Origin: a virus
Virus record (IMG/VR): IMGVR_UViG_3300028581_001382
Coordinates: 62,001 to 126,000 of that record
DNA: 64,000 nt
Direction: 5' to 3' (one strand)
Part shown: positions 1 to 11,013 of the stretch, piece after piece
Numbering within the stretch: position 1 is the stretch's first letter
Layout: the number at the start of each line of letters is the position of its first letter
Notes under the pieces: model-generated
Seen by the model: the letters and a program-made list of their open reading frames with translations, nothing else
Database searches by the model: none
Told to the model about the DNA's origin: nothing
Made by a program: the position numbers and the translations under genes

Positions 1-1868
1 GTGACTTGTTTACTCACGCTGATACCTGAATTATTAACCAAATTATCTTGTATAGCACTATAAACTACTTCATAAATCACATTTCCAGTTGCGGGATCTA
101 TGGCTTGAGCTGTTTTAATTTCGCCTAGTATTAAGTTTTTCCAGTAATGATTTTCAATCAAACTACTGATATACAGTTCATAAGTCGAACTGGTCAACCC
201 AAAGCAATGATCATAAATTACTGAAGTTGCTATCCCAAAGTTAGGATCTTGAGATCTAAATATCTTGTCTGGTGGAAATATATCTGAATTTTGAATCAAA
301 CTGTTGATCAATGCACGATTTGAATATGGTGGCATTGCTTTGATATAGAGATTTTCGTACGGCTCGTTGTACACTCGTAACACTTTTACTGTGAATGTTT
401 TGAACACAGATATTTGTCCGTCGGAGGAAAATGCATTTACTGTGAATGTGAATTGACTATCAAATGTGGTCTCTTGTGGAGATTGAATTAGATTGGTGCG
501 TAATTCTTTATCAAAAGTAGTAGTTCCTAGATCCAACGCAAAAGTATTAAAACTCACACGGCCGGCAATTTCTCCTGATGGCAATAATGATAATCCCTGT
601 GGCAACTTATTGTAAAATCCTGGCACGTAATCAGTAGGAGGAATTGCACCCGGACGTAGTCGATACTGCAATGAACGTCCACCAGTGTTAACTGCTTGAA
701 CTTGTAATAAACTAGTTGATCCGTTGATTATACTACCAAGATCTGAATCTGTGAGCCATATTACTTGTGTTTCTACCTGGCCAGTTATGGTCACACTGAA
801 ATAGTATGGATCAGAATTTATCACTGGGTCGGCTGTATCTATTAGATAGATAGCAAAGTTATATGTGATTTCTGTAATGCCCAAATCTGGCAGATATCCA
901 TACAACCAACCAGTGAATGGATCAAGTGTAGTACCCGGCGGTAATTGTAATCCAACGCCTGGATATTCCAAGTATTCAATTGTATAAGGACCAAATGTTA
1001 ATCCTTTGAATTGATATGCCCAGAAGTTGTCTGAACGAACTACACCAAGATCGCTTGGTGTGGCATTGGTCAAGAATGGCGAATAATTAGGAGTCTGTGA
1101 TGCATCAACAAAAGTGTCATCTGAGGTGATGTCTGTGGTGGATGCTTGCAGAGTAGTTCTACTGTATACATAAATTTGATAATTTCTCAAATCACTACTT
1201 TTACCATCAGTTACACGTAATGTGAATTGGTAATTGGTATTGGGACTTTGTCTAACAAAGTCAAACGGAAACATATCAAAGTTTTGTTGAAATCTATCAA
1301 ACCCGCCAGTTTCGTTAATGGGATTAACTGGAATAATATATCCAGTAATGAGCCCTTGAGTGCTGATAGATAGTCCTGGTGGTAATGTGCCTGCTGCCAC
1401 AGTTATAATTGTGGTATCGCCGGGGTCTGGGTCAGAAATTTGTATTTGTATAGGATCAATAGGAGTTCCATCATAGAAGGTTCCTACATTGCCAGTGGGG
1501 GTGATAAATTGAGGAGGGTTTTGTCCAGTCACTGTGAGACTGAATGTGCGATCCGCCAGTCGATCAATTACCACCTGTCCCAATACTGTTTTTTTAGTGT
1601 AGGCACGTATAGCAAACACACTTGTGGTATCTGAATTCACCGGCAACGGAACTCCTTGAATGTTAGCAACAGCTTGTGGTGTTCCAGAAATTACGCCAGA
1701 TGAATTGCATTGTATACCGGGCGGCAGTTGCCCTGCTAGCAAAACATAAAATACTTCGTTACCTGATGGGTCCGCTGGGTCATATGCCACCAATGGTACC
1801 TGATAAAAAATACCTTCTGGTATGGTACCTAAACTTCCGGTATCAGTGACCCAAACTGGTTGTGCCAT
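1..1868 (-). CDS. Virion structural/adhesion protein with Ig-like repeats (partial, C-terminus outside window)
   Basis: Open reading frame from an ATG at 1868 that runs without a stop to base 1, so at least 622 residues. It starts MAQPVWVTDTGSLGTIPEG. Several segments match the putative-Ig (He_PIG, cadherin-like) signature in which a LPPG motif is followed by an ISG or ITG turn: LPPGIQCNSSGVISGTP near residue 50, LPPGLSISTQGLITG near 165, LPQGLSLLPSGEIAGRV near 425. Such repeats are typical of phage tail and host-contact proteins. It is followed four bases later by the next fibre gene on the same strand. Exact virion location cannot be told from sequence. Confidence 0.85.
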   Translation of the reverse strand, partial: MAQPVWVTDTGSLGTIPEGIFYQVPLVAYDPADPSGNEVFYVLLAGQLPPGIQCNSSGVISGTPQAVANIQGVPLPVNSDTTSVFAIRAYTKKTVLGQVVIDRLADRTFSLTVTGQNPPQFITPTGNVGTFYDGTPIDPIQIQISDPDPGDTTIITVAAGTLPPGLSISTQGLITGYIIPVNPINETGGFDRFQQNFDMFPFDFVRQSPNTNYQFTLRVTDGKSSDLRNYQIYVYSRTTLQASTTDITSDDTFVDASQTPNYSPFLTNATPSDLGVVRSDNFWAYQFKGLTFGPYTIEYLEYPGVGLQLPPGTTLDPFTGWLYGYLPDLGITEITYNFAIYLIDTADPVINSDPYYFSVTITGQVETQVIWLTDSDLGSIINGSTSLLQVQAVNTGGRSLQYRLRPGAIPPTDYVPGFYNKLPQGLSLLPSGEIAGRVSFNTFALDLGTTTFDKELRTNLIQSPQETTFDSQFTFTVNAFSSDGQISVFKTFTVKVLRVYNEPYENLYIKAMPPYSNRALINSLIQNSDIFPPDKIFRSQDPNFGIATSVIYDHCFGLTSSTYELYISSLIENHYWKNLILGEIKTAQAIDPATGNVIYEVVYSAIQDNLVNNSGISVSKQV

Positions 1869-1872
1869 GATT

Positions 1873-2646
1873 TTACATTCTTCCTACAACAATTTCTATT
1901 TTGCCATTCTTGCCATTAAAATTTTCTAATGCTTTACCAATCACTGTGCCCATTGTCGGCGTAGAACAGGCTTGAGCGTATCCGTTGCCAGCAGATACCA
2001 TCATGTCTCCCTTGACCACCGGACCATGCACCAACGTGGGAACACGACCAGTTAATGCCACTATGGCTCTGTGGTCAGCAGTGAGTCCGTTATTCATCAA
2101 GTAACTGGGATTTTCAGATATCACCCCAGCTACTCTAGGATCTCCTGACTTCTGAGTTAATGTGACTTCTTTGTCACCGCCAAATACCACCACAGTACCA
2201 GGTGAATAGTCTGCATCCGCTTCGTAAACTTCGGCCAGGTCAGCATACAATGCTGTGGTTGCTTGTGCAAATACTCGATTGAAATATGAACTGGTTGATC
2301 CAATGTTGCCCACAGAATTGGCAGCACCATTTACAATGGCTGTGGCTTGGGCACCACCGCTATTCACAGTAAGTGCAGTGGTCATTGCCACACTGGACCC
2401 AGAGATACCGCCAGTGACTGATACTGTAGTTCCTGCAATAGTGCCGGCACTCACAGTACCAGTTGTACTTAAATTTCCACCAGTGACTGTGCCTGTTGCA
2501 GATACTGTGGTAGCATTCTGAGTTATAAAAGCACCCAACGTGGTGACTGATACCTTATAGGTGCTACCAGAAAAATCAACTGGGGCTACAGTGGCTCCGT
2601 CAATGGTTACCGTTTCTGTTAATCCAGATATGCTTGTGGTTGCCAT
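1873..2646 (-). CDS. Tail-fibre-like protein with conserved C-terminal adhesion module
   Basis: 257 aa. The N-terminal half is a low-complexity beta-rich run (repeated GTVSAGTIAGTTVSVTGG-like steps), and the last ~125 residues (from [20 protein letters not shown]) form a compact module ending KIEIVVGRM. The same module ends the large collagen-like gene at 2808-7376 and I recall it from many T4-like phage fibre proteins, where it resembles an autoproteolytic/chaperone-type tip domain. AAGGAAATACGC precedes the ATG. It is probably a fibre or fibre tip; the exact role is inferred. Confidence 0.8.
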   Translation of the reverse strand: MATTSISGLTETVTIDGATVAPVDFSGSTYKVSVTTLGAFITQNATTVSATGTVTGGNLSTTGTVSAGTIAGTTVSVTGGISGSSVAMTTALTVNSGGAQATAIVNGAANSVGNIGSTSSYFNRVFAQATTALYADLAEVYEADADYSPGTVVVFGGDKEVTLTQKSGDPRVAGVISENPSYLMNNGLTADHRAIVALTGRVPTLVHGPVVKGDMMVSAGNGYAQACSTPTMGTVIGKALENFNGKNGKIEIVVGRM

Positions 2647-2656
2647 GCGTATTTCC

Positions 2657-2797
2657 TTAAATGGTGATCAACAAGTCACCAGACAGAGTGGTAATATTTA
2701 ACCCACTGATGGTGACAATTTCTGTTCCAGGTGGCGGCCCACCTTGTATACTCCATCCACTGGCTATTCTCCATCCTCTTCCTATGTTTATACCCAT
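2657..2797 (-). CDS. Very small structural-region protein (46 aa)
   Basis: A 46-residue frame, MGINIGRGWRIASGWSI then a GGPPPGTE turn, ending GDLLITI. It fills the gap between two fibre genes on the same strand and has an AAGGAAAATAAA ribosome site directly before the ATG. Glycine- and beta-rich like its neighbours, it could be a small fibre accessory. No family was recognised with certainty. Confidence 0.6.
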   Translation of the reverse strand: MGINIGRGWRIASGWSIQGGPPPGTEIVTISGLNITTLSGDLLITI

Positions 2798-2807
2798 TTT
2801 ATTTTCC

Positions 2808-5800
2808 TTATAATCTTCCTACTACAATTTCTATCATACCTTCAAGGCCTGTGAAATCTTCCAATGACTTACCAATGATAGATCCTGACAATGGATTTTC
2901 TTCTGCACGAGCTCGGCCATTGCCAGCAGATACCATCATGTCTCCTTTGGATACATTTCCAACTACCAGAGTTAGCACACGACCAGTTAATGCTACTATG
3001 GCTCTGTGGTCAGCAGTGAGTCCGTTATTCATCAAATAACTGGGATTTTCAGATATCACCCCAGCCACACGACGACTTGAATCAACGGTGCTTATTGTAA
3101 CTTCTTTGTTGCCGCCAAATACCATCACAGTACCTGGTGAATAATCTGCATCAGCTTCGTATACCTCAGCCAAGTCAGCATACAATGCGGTGGCTGCTTG
3201 TGCAAATACTCGATTGAAATATCCAGTTGCGGAGCCAATATTTCCTACAAGATTTCCAGCAGCATTTACAATTCCAATTGCACCACCACTAGAATTTACA
3301 CTCAATGCTCCTGTAAGACTAAAGTTACCGCCGTTATCAAGAATAGCTTTTGCATTTGCAGTAGTTGCACGGCTAGCAGTTCCTAAGTATAGTATATTTG
3401 TGTTGCCAAGTAGCCATGGGCCACTAGACTGAAATCTCACCTCGTTGTTGGCAGCAGACAAAATCATAGGACCATCAACTGACAGTTTAAATCCTGCTGT
3501 TGCTGATCCAACTATTATATTACCACTGCCAGTGATGTTACCTGTTGATGATATACCGCCACCAGTTATAGTACCTGTGCCTGAAATTGCACCGCCGGCA
3601 CCAGTTGTAACAATACCAGCGGATGTAAGATTTCCAGTTACAGATACTGCACTACCCAGTAGACTTGTTCCAGTAACATTACTAGCTGCTGATATAAGTC
3701 CACTAGATATTAAATTACCACCTGTAATATTACCCGTAGCTGATATAGTAGTAGCAGCTGACACAGCCCCAGTTGCACTAATAAATCCTCCGAGTACCAA
3801 TCCTCCAGTGCTGAACACAGCAATATTACCAACACCACCAATTGTGATATTTGCATTGCCGCCCGGCGTACCAATATTGACCTCGGATGTACCATTGACA
3901 ATTTTGACACTAACACCTTGTGTACCTTGAGCACCAATCACACCCTGCGTACCTTGAGCACCAGTTGTGCCCTGTGCTCCTATACCGGCAAAAGACCCTG
4001 ATATGCCTTGTACGCCTTGTACACCTTGCCCAGCAAATTGACCATCACGACCTTGTACACCTTGTACACCTTGCCCGGCAAACAAACCAGATGTACCTTG
4101 AGCACCAGTTACGCCTTGTACACCTTGACCGGCAAATTGACCATCAAGACCTTGTACGCCTTGTACACCTTGCCCAGCAAACAAACCAGATGTACCTTGC
4201 ACACCTTGCACACCTTGACCGGCAAATTGACCATCACGACCTTGTACACCTTGTACACCTTGCCCAGCAAACAAACCAGATGTACCTTGAGCGCCAGTTA
4301 CACCTTGAACACCTTGACCGGCAAATTGACCATCAAGACCTTGTACGCCTTGTACACCTTGCCCAGCAAACAAACCAGATGTACCTTGAACGCCTTGTAC
4401 GCCTTGAACACCTTGCCCAGCAAATTGACCATCACGACCTTGCACACCTTGTACGCCTTGTACGCCTTGTACACCTTGACCGGCAAATTGACCATCACGA
4501 CCTTGTACGCCTTGTACACCTTGTCCGGCAAACAAACCATCTGTACCTTGCACACCTTGCACACCCTGAGCACCAGTTGTACCTTGAGCACCAATTAAAC
4601 CTTGTGAACCTTGAACACCTTGTACGCCTTGTACACCTTGACCGGCAAATTGACCATCAAGACCTTGTACGCCTTGAACACCTTGTCCGGCAAACAAACC
4701 AGATAAACCTTGTGTGCCTTGTGCAGCTTGTACGCCTTGTACGCCTTGTGTACCCTGAGCACCAATTAAACCTTGTGAACCTTGAACACCTTGTACGCCT
4801 TGTACACCTTGACCGGCAAATTGACCATCAAGACCTTGTACGCCTTGAACACCTTGTCCGGCGAACAAACCAGATATACCTTGCACACCTTGCACACCTT
4901 GCACACCTTGCACGCCTTGTGTACCTTGAGCACCAATTAAGCCTTGCACACCTTGTGTACCTTGCGCAGCTTGTACACCCTGTACACCCTGTACACCTTG
5001 AACACCCTGAACGCCTTGGCTGCCTTGTACGCCTTGAACACCTTGACCGGCAAATTGACCATCAAGACCTTGTACGCCTTGTACACCTTGACCAGCAAAC
5101 AAACCAGATATACCTTGCACACCCTGTACGCCTTGCACACCCTGGAGACCCTGTACGCCTTGTGTACCCTGAACGCCTTGTACACCTTGTGTGCCTTGCG
5201 CAGCTTGTACGCCTTGCACACCCTGTACGCCTTGGAGACCTTCAACACCTTGTACACCTTGCACCCCTTGTGTACCTTGCGCAGCTTGCACACCTTGTAC
5301 ACCTTGAACACCCTGAACGCCTTGGCTGCCTTGTACGCCTTGTACACCTTGACCGGCAAATTGACCATCAAGACCTTGTACGCCTTGTACACCTTGCCCA
5401 GCGAACAAACCATCAAGACCTTGCACACCTTGCACACCTTGCACACCTTGTATGCCTTGTACGCCCTGAACGCCTTGTACACCTTGTGTGCCTTGCGCAG
5501 CTTGTACACCTTGTACTCCTTGTACTCCCTGTACGCCTTGTACGCCTTGTGTGCCTTGTACACCCTGTACACCTTGTGCTCCAGATCCTGCTACTGCTGC
5601 ACCATTGGCATAGGTAAATCCAGCTGCTTGCACATTTCCCACAGCAGTTATTACTCCACCAGTAGTGATATTGCCAGTAGCAGTTATTTGTGCAGCACTT
5701 TGGATGTTACCCACGGCTGTAACTAATCCGTTAGTTCGTAAGTTATCACCTTGAATATTACCTGTAGCTGAGATATTACCAGCCAAGATATTACCAGCAC

Positions 5801-7376
5801 TGGTGATGTTTCCTGAAACTGATATCAACGTACCAGTTAAACTAGTTGCGTTGAATAAAGTTGTTACATTGATATTATTAGCATTGACATTGCCCAGTAA
5901 ACTAACACCAGTAGAGGTGAATGTGGCAACGGGGATAATTCCAGCTACGCTTACTACAACATTACCATTTGCACTAGGGATGGTGACATTACTATTGCCA
6001 TTTATAATCTGGGTACCAGTGGCAATGGTAAGATTAGTAAGTAGGCTGCCGTCTCCAATAAAATACGCACCAGTGTTGGCTGTGATGTTTCCAGTGACAC
6101 TTACTATACCACCTGTAAAGCTGGCAGCATTAGCACGATTAGCGGCTATAATATTGTTGGCGGTGACGTTACCAGAGACTGAAACTAACCCACCTGTGAA
6201 GCTGGCCACATTCACAATATTAGTAAACATGCCATTGTTGGCAATTGCATTGCCGGTTACTGATAATGTGGTACCAGTTAGACTAGGAGCATTAAAATTA
6301 GCCACAACACTGATATTGTTAGCAGTGACATTTCCTGATACTGAAACTAACCCACCTGTGAAGCTGGCTGCGTTGGCTCGAGTGGTTGCAAAAATATTGT
6401 TGGCAAAGATATTGCCCGAAGTTGACACTAATCCTGCGGTATTTAAATTACCACCAGTAACATTGCCCGATACTGAAACTAGTCCACCTGTGAAGCTGGC
6501 AGCATTGGCTTGAGTGGTTGCAAAAATATTTCCACCGTTGATATTGGCACCTGTGACATTGCCGGAGACACTTACTAGTCCACCTGTGAAGCTGGCAGCA
6601 TTGGATCGAGTGGTTGCAAAAATATTGTTGGCGGTAACATTGCCGGTGATCTCAACCCCATCTATGGTGAATACAGCCACATTGGGCACACCGGTCACAG
6701 CCACAGAAACATTTGAATTTGCAGCCACAACAATATTACTGTTACCGTTAACTATTTGAGTACCGCCAGGTATCGCAAGATTGGTAATCAGGCCGCCGTC
6801 ACCTAAAAAGAATCCACCAGTAGAGATGTTGCCCGATGCTGAAATTATATTACTATTGACAGTTCCTGTGACATTGGCTATATTGGTAGCAGAATCAAAT
6901 GTAAATCCTGCCGAAGCGCCGGCATTGCCTGAATTGTTAAACAACACCTGTGTATTAGACCCAGGGACTGTGAGATTACCTGCTATGTTACCTGCAAAAG
7001 TCCCAATGAAATAACCATCTGTGTTGATGTTACCTGTAGCAAAAACCTGGCCACCAGTGTTGAGATTGCCGCCCCGGACGTTGCCTGTGGCTGAGATATT
7101 ACCAGCTGAGATATTACCAGCACTGGTAACAATCAAAGAATTTCCAATCAGCACATTGGCAGTGACATTGCCAGATGCTGTGACAGATACTAGACTAATT
7201 GCATTGGTCCATACTCTGACTCCATCAGTTCCTAGTCTAAGAACATCATTGGCGTTGGTGCCATTGCCAAGATTTGGCTCAGCTTGATTTAATCCTAAGA
7301 ATTGATAACGATCGGCTGTGAGATTGCCCAGATCTGTTACTGGAACACGCCCACTGATAAGTCTAGTTGAATTCAT
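2808..7376 (-). CDS. Large collagen-like tail fibre protein
   Basis: 1522 aa in three zones. Residues 1 to ~600 are beta-rich repeats built on [19 protein letters not shown] steps. Residues ~600 to ~1160 are a Gly-X-Y collagen-like tract dominated by [15 protein letters not shown] and GLFAGQ units. The rest returns to beta-rich sequence and ends in the same ~125-residue module ([18 protein letters not shown] to IEIVVGRL) as the gene at 1873-2646. The Gly-X-Y phase breaks regularly at VQAAQ, where Ala replaces Gly. Collagen-like tracts are known in phage fibres and form trimeric stalks; this one is unusually long. The strongly repeated DNA creates a long antisense open frame that I regard as a shadow. 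Confidence 0.9.
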   Translation of the reverse strand: MNSTRLISGRVPVTDLGNLTADRYQFLGLNQAEPNLGNGTNANDVLRLGTDGVRVWTNAISLVSVTASGNVTANVLIGNSLIVTSAGNISAGNISATGNVRGGNLNTGGQVFATGNINTDGYFIGTFAGNIAGNLTVPGSNTQVLFNNSGNAGASAGFTFDSATNIANVTGTVNSNIISASGNISTGGFFLGDGGLITNLAIPGGTQIVNGNSNIVVAANSNVSVAVTGVPNVAVFTIDGVEITGNVTANNIFATTRSNAASFTGGLVSVSGNVTGANINGGNIFATTQANAASFTGGLVSVSGNVTGGNLNTAGLVSTSGNIFANNIFATTRANAASFTGGLVSVSGNVTANNISVVANFNAPSLTGTTLSVTGNAIANNGMFTNIVNVASFTGGLVSVSGNVTANNIIAANRANAASFTGGIVSVTGNITANTGAYFIGDGSLLTNLTIATGTQIINGNSNVTIPSANGNVVVSVAGIIPVATFTSTGVSLLGNVNANNINVTTLFNATSLTGTLISVSGNITSAGNILAGNISATGNIQGDNLRTNGLVTAVGNIQSAAQITATGNITTGGVITAVGNVQAAGFTYANGAAVAGSGAQGVQGVQGTQGVQGVQGVQGVQGVQAAQGTQGVQGVQGVQGIQGVQGVQGVQGLDGLFAGQGVQGVQGLDGQFAGQGVQGVQGSQGVQGVQGVQGVQAAQGTQGVQGVQGVEGLQGVQGVQGVQAAQGTQGVQGVQGTQGVQGLQGVQGVQGVQGISGLFAGQGVQGVQGLDGQFAGQGVQGVQGSQGVQGVQGVQGVQGVQAAQGTQGVQGLIGAQGTQGVQGVQGVQGVQGISGLFAGQGVQGVQGLDGQFAGQGVQGVQGVQGSQGLIGAQGTQGVQGVQAAQGTQGLSGLFAGQGVQGVQGLDGQFAGQGVQGVQGVQGSQGLIGAQGTTGAQGVQGVQGTDGLFAGQGVQGVQGRDGQFAGQGVQGVQGVQGVQGRDGQFAGQGVQGVQGVQGTSGLFAGQGVQGVQGLDGQFAGQGVQGVTGAQGTSGLFAGQGVQGVQGRDGQFAGQGVQGVQGTSGLFAGQGVQGVQGLDGQFAGQGVQGVTGAQGTSGLFAGQGVQGVQGRDGQFAGQGVQGVQGISGSFAGIGAQGTTGAQGTQGVIGAQGTQGVSVKIVNGTSEVNIGTPGGNANITIGGVGNIAVFSTGGLVLGGFISATGAVSAATTISATGNITGGNLISSGLISAASNVTGTSLLGSAVSVTGNLTSAGIVTTGAGGAISGTGTITGGGISSTGNITGSGNIIVGSATAGFKLSVDGPMILSAANNEVRFQSSGPWLLGNTNILYLGTASRATTANAKAILDNGGNFSLTGALSVNSSGGAIGIVNAAGNLVGNIGSATGYFNRVFAQAATALYADLAEVYEADADYSPGTVMVFGGNKEVTISTVDSSRRVAGVISENPSYLMNNGLTADHRAIVALTGRVLTLVVGNVSKGDMMVSAGNGRARAEENPLSGSIIGKSLEDFTGLEGMIEIVVGRL

Positions 7377-7383
7377 TCTGGCT

Positions 7384-7719
7384 TTATCCTGTTGATGTTT
7401 CTAGCACGCTCAATGTCAATTGCGAAGCAGAATTTACATTAGCACCCACTGCAAAACTGTCACCAGTTTGTAATATCAATCTACCGCCCACAAGGTTTAT
7501 TGCATCGTTTGGCGGCAATAGCGCACTTTGTACCAAGGCCACATTATTCCCAGTTATTTTATATATATTTCCACTCACTGCGATAGTGTTACCAGTGATA
7601 TTACTGACCTGAGCCAACAGCACTACCGCGCTGTATCCGCTAGGGCAAGTATACACATTGCCAATGACATCGGTCACGGTTGCTGTTACTGTTTTAAATG
7701 CATTTAATACTGTTGCCAT
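7384..7719 (-). CDS. Small virion-associated protein
   Basis: 111 aa, starting [20 protein letters not shown]. Beta-rich, without membrane segment or catalytic motif. It sits between the collagen-like fibre and the beta-helix structural gene, same strand, with AAGGAATCAAC before the ATG. Small proteins of this kind, often in several copies, occur in structural operons of T4-like marine phages (recollection, not searched). Probable virion decoration or fibre accessory. Confidence 0.65.
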   Translation of the reverse strand: MATVLNAFKTVTATVTDVIGNVYTCPSGYSAVVLLAQVSNITGNTIAVSGNIYKITGNNVALVQSALLPPNDAINLVGGRLILQTGDSFAVGANVNSASQLTLSVLETSTG

Positions 7720-7739
7720 GTTGATTCCTTAACTGTTAC

Positions 7740-10079
7740 TTATGGCACTTCTTGCAAGGCCAATATGTAAGGGGTCATGATTGCAAACAATGATCGGTAG
7801 AAGTCATCTCCACTCACGGTTCCTGTTGCTTGATTCACTGTGAACCCTTTGCCTACTCTAAAGTTACCCTTCTGGTCTGTGCTAGTAAATGTAACTACAC
7901 CACCATTCACTGTGCGCACCTCGTTTTCAGGTATTGGTATTCCGCCGTACTGTGGCAATGCTGTGGCTGGAACAGTTCCGGCTCCTACATATTCAAATGT
8001 GTGTGCGCTGGCAATAATAGCACTGCGGGTGTAGAATTCTAAATTGGTGCCAGGCACCAGATTGGCTGAAAATGTTTCTTGTATGAGTACAGTGGCATTG
8101 CCTGCCGATGGAGTATTGGGCTGTATAGTGTCAATAGTGTAATATGTTATGGGGAACAGATTTACGTCCCATGCACTGTATGTGCCCGACCCGTTGGTGC
8201 CAGTCACATCCACAATCAAGTCACCTGTGAGTGTATCATATGATTGTACTTCACCAGTCATGAAATTGATCGAATCATATGCTATGATTACATCTTGCCC
8301 TACCGAATATGATAATCCTGTTCCTATGATCAACGAAGCCACCTGGATTGCAATAGTAAGTGTAGTGCTGCTGGTAGTAACGTAGTCAAAATCATTTATA
8401 ACCATCACGGTATTCACGTGAGGTTGTCCATTGCTTAACCCTTCAATCACAAAAGTTCCAGCGGTGCTGTAACCCACGGTGTTGCCCGAAGTTTGTAGTG
8501 GGCCTATCCCTTCAGATACCAAACCGTAGTTACCAATCGAGCAATCCGATCCGTTAAGTGTCACAAACGAACCGCTACGTGTTCTTAGGCCAATATCAGC
8601 AGCAATGGTGTAGATGTTAACTGCTTGACTGTATGCGCTGTTGAGTAGATCGACACCAATACCACCACGATTGATAATGGTATAGAAACCCAAAATCATG
8701 GCCTTGGTGCTAATACCGCTAACAAGACTGCCGTCAATCCGGCAACCAGTTCCTGTAGTAGTAGTCGATGTGATATTCTGTATGTAAGGACTCACAAACA
8801 CATTCTGCCCTGGTGTAGCAGGATCATATGCAAATGCTGCACCCAAGTAATCTCTCACCGAGATCCCCCATACATAGGTGCCATTGGTCATGTAAAACAA
8901 GTCAGTGGCTGGATCAGCTGGTTTAATTGTGACTGTGCGTAGGTTATCCCCCATGAGTGCTGTGTTACGAGGAATTGTGATAGGAGTCTGTTCAACATAT
9001 GTGCCCGACGATACACGGATAGCAACGTTGCCGTTCAGTGCAGTTGCTGCGGTACAGGCCTGTTTGATAGTACGGAATGGAGTATTCAATCCACCGTCGT
9101 TTGAGTCGCTGCCGTTTGTGGCCACATAGAATGTGTTAGAAACTGATGGAATAGGTCCTAACACATTGCCACTGGCACTAAGGATGCTGGTGTTGATACG
9201 TTGGGCTAGGATTGTGCTGACATCTAGTTCGTTGTCTATGGTCACCGTGGCCGAGAACCGGGTGTCCGGTGTGACTACAATTTGACTGCTGTCCGGAGAA
9301 TCAATCAAGGTGGTAAAAATGTTACCATATACTCCCTGATTACCTATGATAGTATTGCCCTGAACTGTGTTGATACCTATAACATTGTTACCAATCACAT
9401 TGCCCACAGCCGACACGTAATTTAGACTGCTGACAGTATTGCCAATAACACTTCCAGTAACACTGACTGCGCCAGTTACACTTAGACCAGTTGTGGTGAA
9501 TACGGCCACATTTGATGTGCCTGCAATGGTAACATTGGCATTGCCGTTTGCTGTAAAAAATCCCAACTCACTGCTGCCAAAAGCTATGGCGTTTCTAGTG
9601 ATATTACCTGCAATTGTAGCGTTACCTGTAATGTTAAGATCGCCGTAAACAGTTACCAAACGATCAGCAACTTCCAATGTTAAATTTCCATTGGCCACGG
9701 TGTTTACATTGCCATTTGTGACAGGAATGCTTACATTGCTGGTGCCATTGGTCAGGGAACTGGCGCTGGAAATATCAGTAAGATAATATCCATTACCTAC
9801 AAAATTAGTTTGTGCAACTACATTGCCGGTTGCTGTTAAATTGCTACTAGTCACTCCATTGAAAGCTATAGTCATTACATTGGGCACATCTCCTACCATT
9901 GCATAGATAGCACCACCTGCAGCGGGGATATTTATATTGCTAGTGCCATTGGAGATTTTGGTAGTGCCAAACTGTTGCAGTTGGGCAAAATTGTTGTTTA
10001 TTTTTATATACGCCGTGCGTAATGGGTCACCGGTTCCGTCATCGGGCTGGGCACCAACATCCACATATTCATAGGTCAT
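7740..10079 (-). CDS. Beta-helix (pectin-lyase-like) virion structural protein
   Basis: 779 aa. The start MTYEYVDVGAQPDDGTGDPL followed by a run to FAQLQQFG is an attachment segment I recall from T4-like marine phage structural proteins. Residues ~310-520 carry the beta-helix entry motif FYVATNGSDSNDGGLNTPF, then RTIKQACTAA and RVSSGTYVEQTPI, as in pectin-lyase-fold tail proteins. The C-terminus (GGVVTFTSTDQKGNFRVG to ILALQEVP) also recurs in phage structural genes. A short leader with a GAGG ribosome site and a TAAATA element lies upstream. Role: tail or baseplate-linked host-contact protein; no enzyme residues can be asserted. Confidence 0.85.
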   Translation of the reverse strand: MTYEYVDVGAQPDDGTGDPLRTAYIKINNNFAQLQQFGTTKISNGTSNINIPAAGGAIYAMVGDVPNVMTIAFNGVTSSNLTATGNVVAQTNFVGNGYYLTDISSASSLTNGTSNVSIPVTNGNVNTVANGNLTLEVADRLVTVYGDLNITGNATIAGNITRNAIAFGSSELGFFTANGNANVTIAGTSNVAVFTTTGLSVTGAVSVTGSVIGNTVSSLNYVSAVGNVIGNNVIGINTVQGNTIIGNQGVYGNIFTTLIDSPDSSQIVVTPDTRFSATVTIDNELDVSTILAQRINTSILSASGNVLGPIPSVSNTFYVATNGSDSNDGGLNTPFRTIKQACTAATALNGNVAIRVSSGTYVEQTPITIPRNTALMGDNLRTVTIKPADPATDLFYMTNGTYVWGISVRDYLGAAFAYDPATPGQNVFVSPYIQNITSTTTTGTGCRIDGSLVSGISTKAMILGFYTIINRGGIGVDLLNSAYSQAVNIYTIAADIGLRTRSGSFVTLNGSDCSIGNYGLVSEGIGPLQTSGNTVGYSTAGTFVIEGLSNGQPHVNTVMVINDFDYVTTSSTTLTIAIQVASLIIGTGLSYSVGQDVIIAYDSINFMTGEVQSYDTLTGDLIVDVTGTNGSGTYSAWDVNLFPITYYTIDTIQPNTPSAGNATVLIQETFSANLVPGTNLEFYTRSAIIASAHTFEYVGAGTVPATALPQYGGIPIPENEVRTVNGGVVTFTSTDQKGNFRVGKGFTVNQATGTVSGDDFYRSLFAIMTPYILALQEVP

Positions 10080-10090
10080 AGATACATATC

Positions 10091-10110
10091 CTCTGGTGTA
10101 TTTACCAGAG
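10091..10110. other. Perfect 7-bp inverted repeat enclosing a TAAATA element
   Basis: CTCTGGT and ACCAGAG arms flank a 6-base loop; on the minus strand the loop and arm read GGTAAATACACC. It lies 11 bases upstream of the start of the structural gene at 10079. It may be the late promoter of that gene with symmetry imposed by a binding factor, or the weak terminator of erpA; it has no T-run, which argues against termination. Confidence 0.4.
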
Positions 10111-10132
10111 CTGCGTATCTATGTCTAACAGA

Positions 10133-10453
10133 CTAAACGGAGAAGCTTGATCCGCATCCGCAGGTGCTGACCGCGACGGGATTGTTGATTACAAAGCTGG
10201 AACCCATGACGTCCTCACGAAAATCAATGGTAGAACCTTGTAAATATTGCATGCTCATGGCATCTACTATTACATGTACTTCTTCATAATTGAAGTCAAA
10301 ATCGTCTTCATTTTGCTCTTCATCAAAGGTAAATCCATAACTGAATCCTGAACATCCGCCACCTTGTACAAACACTCGTAGCTTGATTGCAGGGTTGGCC
10401 TCTTCGGCAATGAGTTCTCGCAGTTTTGTGACTGCTCCTAGTTCTAGTTTCAT
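10133..10453 (-). CDS. erpA: Iron-sulfur cluster insertion protein, ErpA/IscA type
   Basis: 106 aa A-type Fe-S carrier. The three cysteines of the family are present: C34 in [12 protein letters not shown] and C98, C100 in the C-terminal STCGCGSSF. Length and spacing match ErpA/IscA. It would pass Fe-S clusters to apoproteins in the host cytoplasm. It lies 12 bases downstream of a superoxide dismutase gene, suggesting protection or repair of Fe-S or iron enzymes during infection. The family assignment is firm; ErpA rather than IscA is a guess. Confidence 0.93.
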   Translation of the reverse strand: MKLELGAVTKLRELIAEEANPAIKLRVFVQGGGCSGFSYGFTFDEEQNEDDFDFNYEEVHVIVDAMSMQYLQGSTIDFREDVMGSSFVINNPVAVSTCGCGSSFSV

Positions 10454-10465
10454 AATGTGTTTAGT

Positions 10466-11008
10466 TTATAGTCTATCTGAGCACACATCCCAGTTGATGA
10501 TACGCCAGATGTTGTTGAGATATTTTTCTTTTTCCCACTGATAGTCAGTGGCCCAAACATGCTCCCACCAGTCAATAAGTACACATATATCTGTACGTAC
10601 AGCATGATTTTTGATGGTTTTGATCTCTCCACCGGTGCTCAAGTAAACCCAACCCGATCCCTGGATTTTCATTGCTGTTTCTTTCACAGCGTCTTGAAAT
10701 GCTTCGTAACTTTTGAACTTGCGTTCAATCAGTTCCAATACAGCGCCTCTAGGTCGATTTGTGCCTCGGGGCGGTTGTAATTGTGGGAAGAATTTGTTGT
10801 GCAAAAAGCTACCTGCACGATTAAAATCAGCATCACCTTCGCCGGCATTGTAGCGTTTGGCATAGCCTTTGGCCAGATGCTCGTAGTGATAGTTGATACT
10901 GTCTGCACTCAGCACAGGTGCTAACTCGTCAGTAGCATAAGGCAGAGGTGTAGTTTCCAGTTTGGCTGGTCTTGTGCTGGCTTCTAATAGATCAATATGT
11001 TCACGCAT
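10466..11008 (-). CDS. sodB: Fe/Mn superoxide dismutase
   Basis: 180 aa, close to the usual ~193. The four metal ligands are in place: H41 (SINYHYEHL), H70 (FLHNKFF), D146 and H150 (LIDWWEHVW), plus the family motif GSGW at 117-120 and LPYATDELAPVLSA near the N-terminus. It dismutates superoxide in the cytoplasm. The only ATG is preceded not by a ribosome site but by GCTAAATA exactly five bases upstream, a late-promoter-like element. Downstream are erpA and upstream infA. The metal (Fe or Mn) cannot be decided from sequence alone. Confidence 0.95.
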   Translation of the reverse strand: MREHIDLLEASTRPAKLETTPLPYATDELAPVLSADSINYHYEHLAKGYAKRYNAGEGDADFNRAGSFLHNKFFPQLQPPRGTNRPRGAVLELIERKFKSYEAFQDAVKETAMKIQGSGWVYLSTGGEIKTIKNHAVRTDICVLIDWWEHVWATDYQWEKEKYLNNIWRIINWDVCSDRL

Positions 11009-11013
11009 GCAAG

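Noticed and set aside
3905-5580. CRISPR-like regular DNA repeats
   Set aside because: Repeats are of variable length, in frame, and encode Gly-X-Y triplets; no unique spacers.
3920-5617. 565-aa plus-strand open frame over the collagen-like gene
   Set aside because: Pure consequence of the repeated antisense DNA ([16 protein letters not shown] repeats); no ribosome site, opposite to the clear fibre gene.
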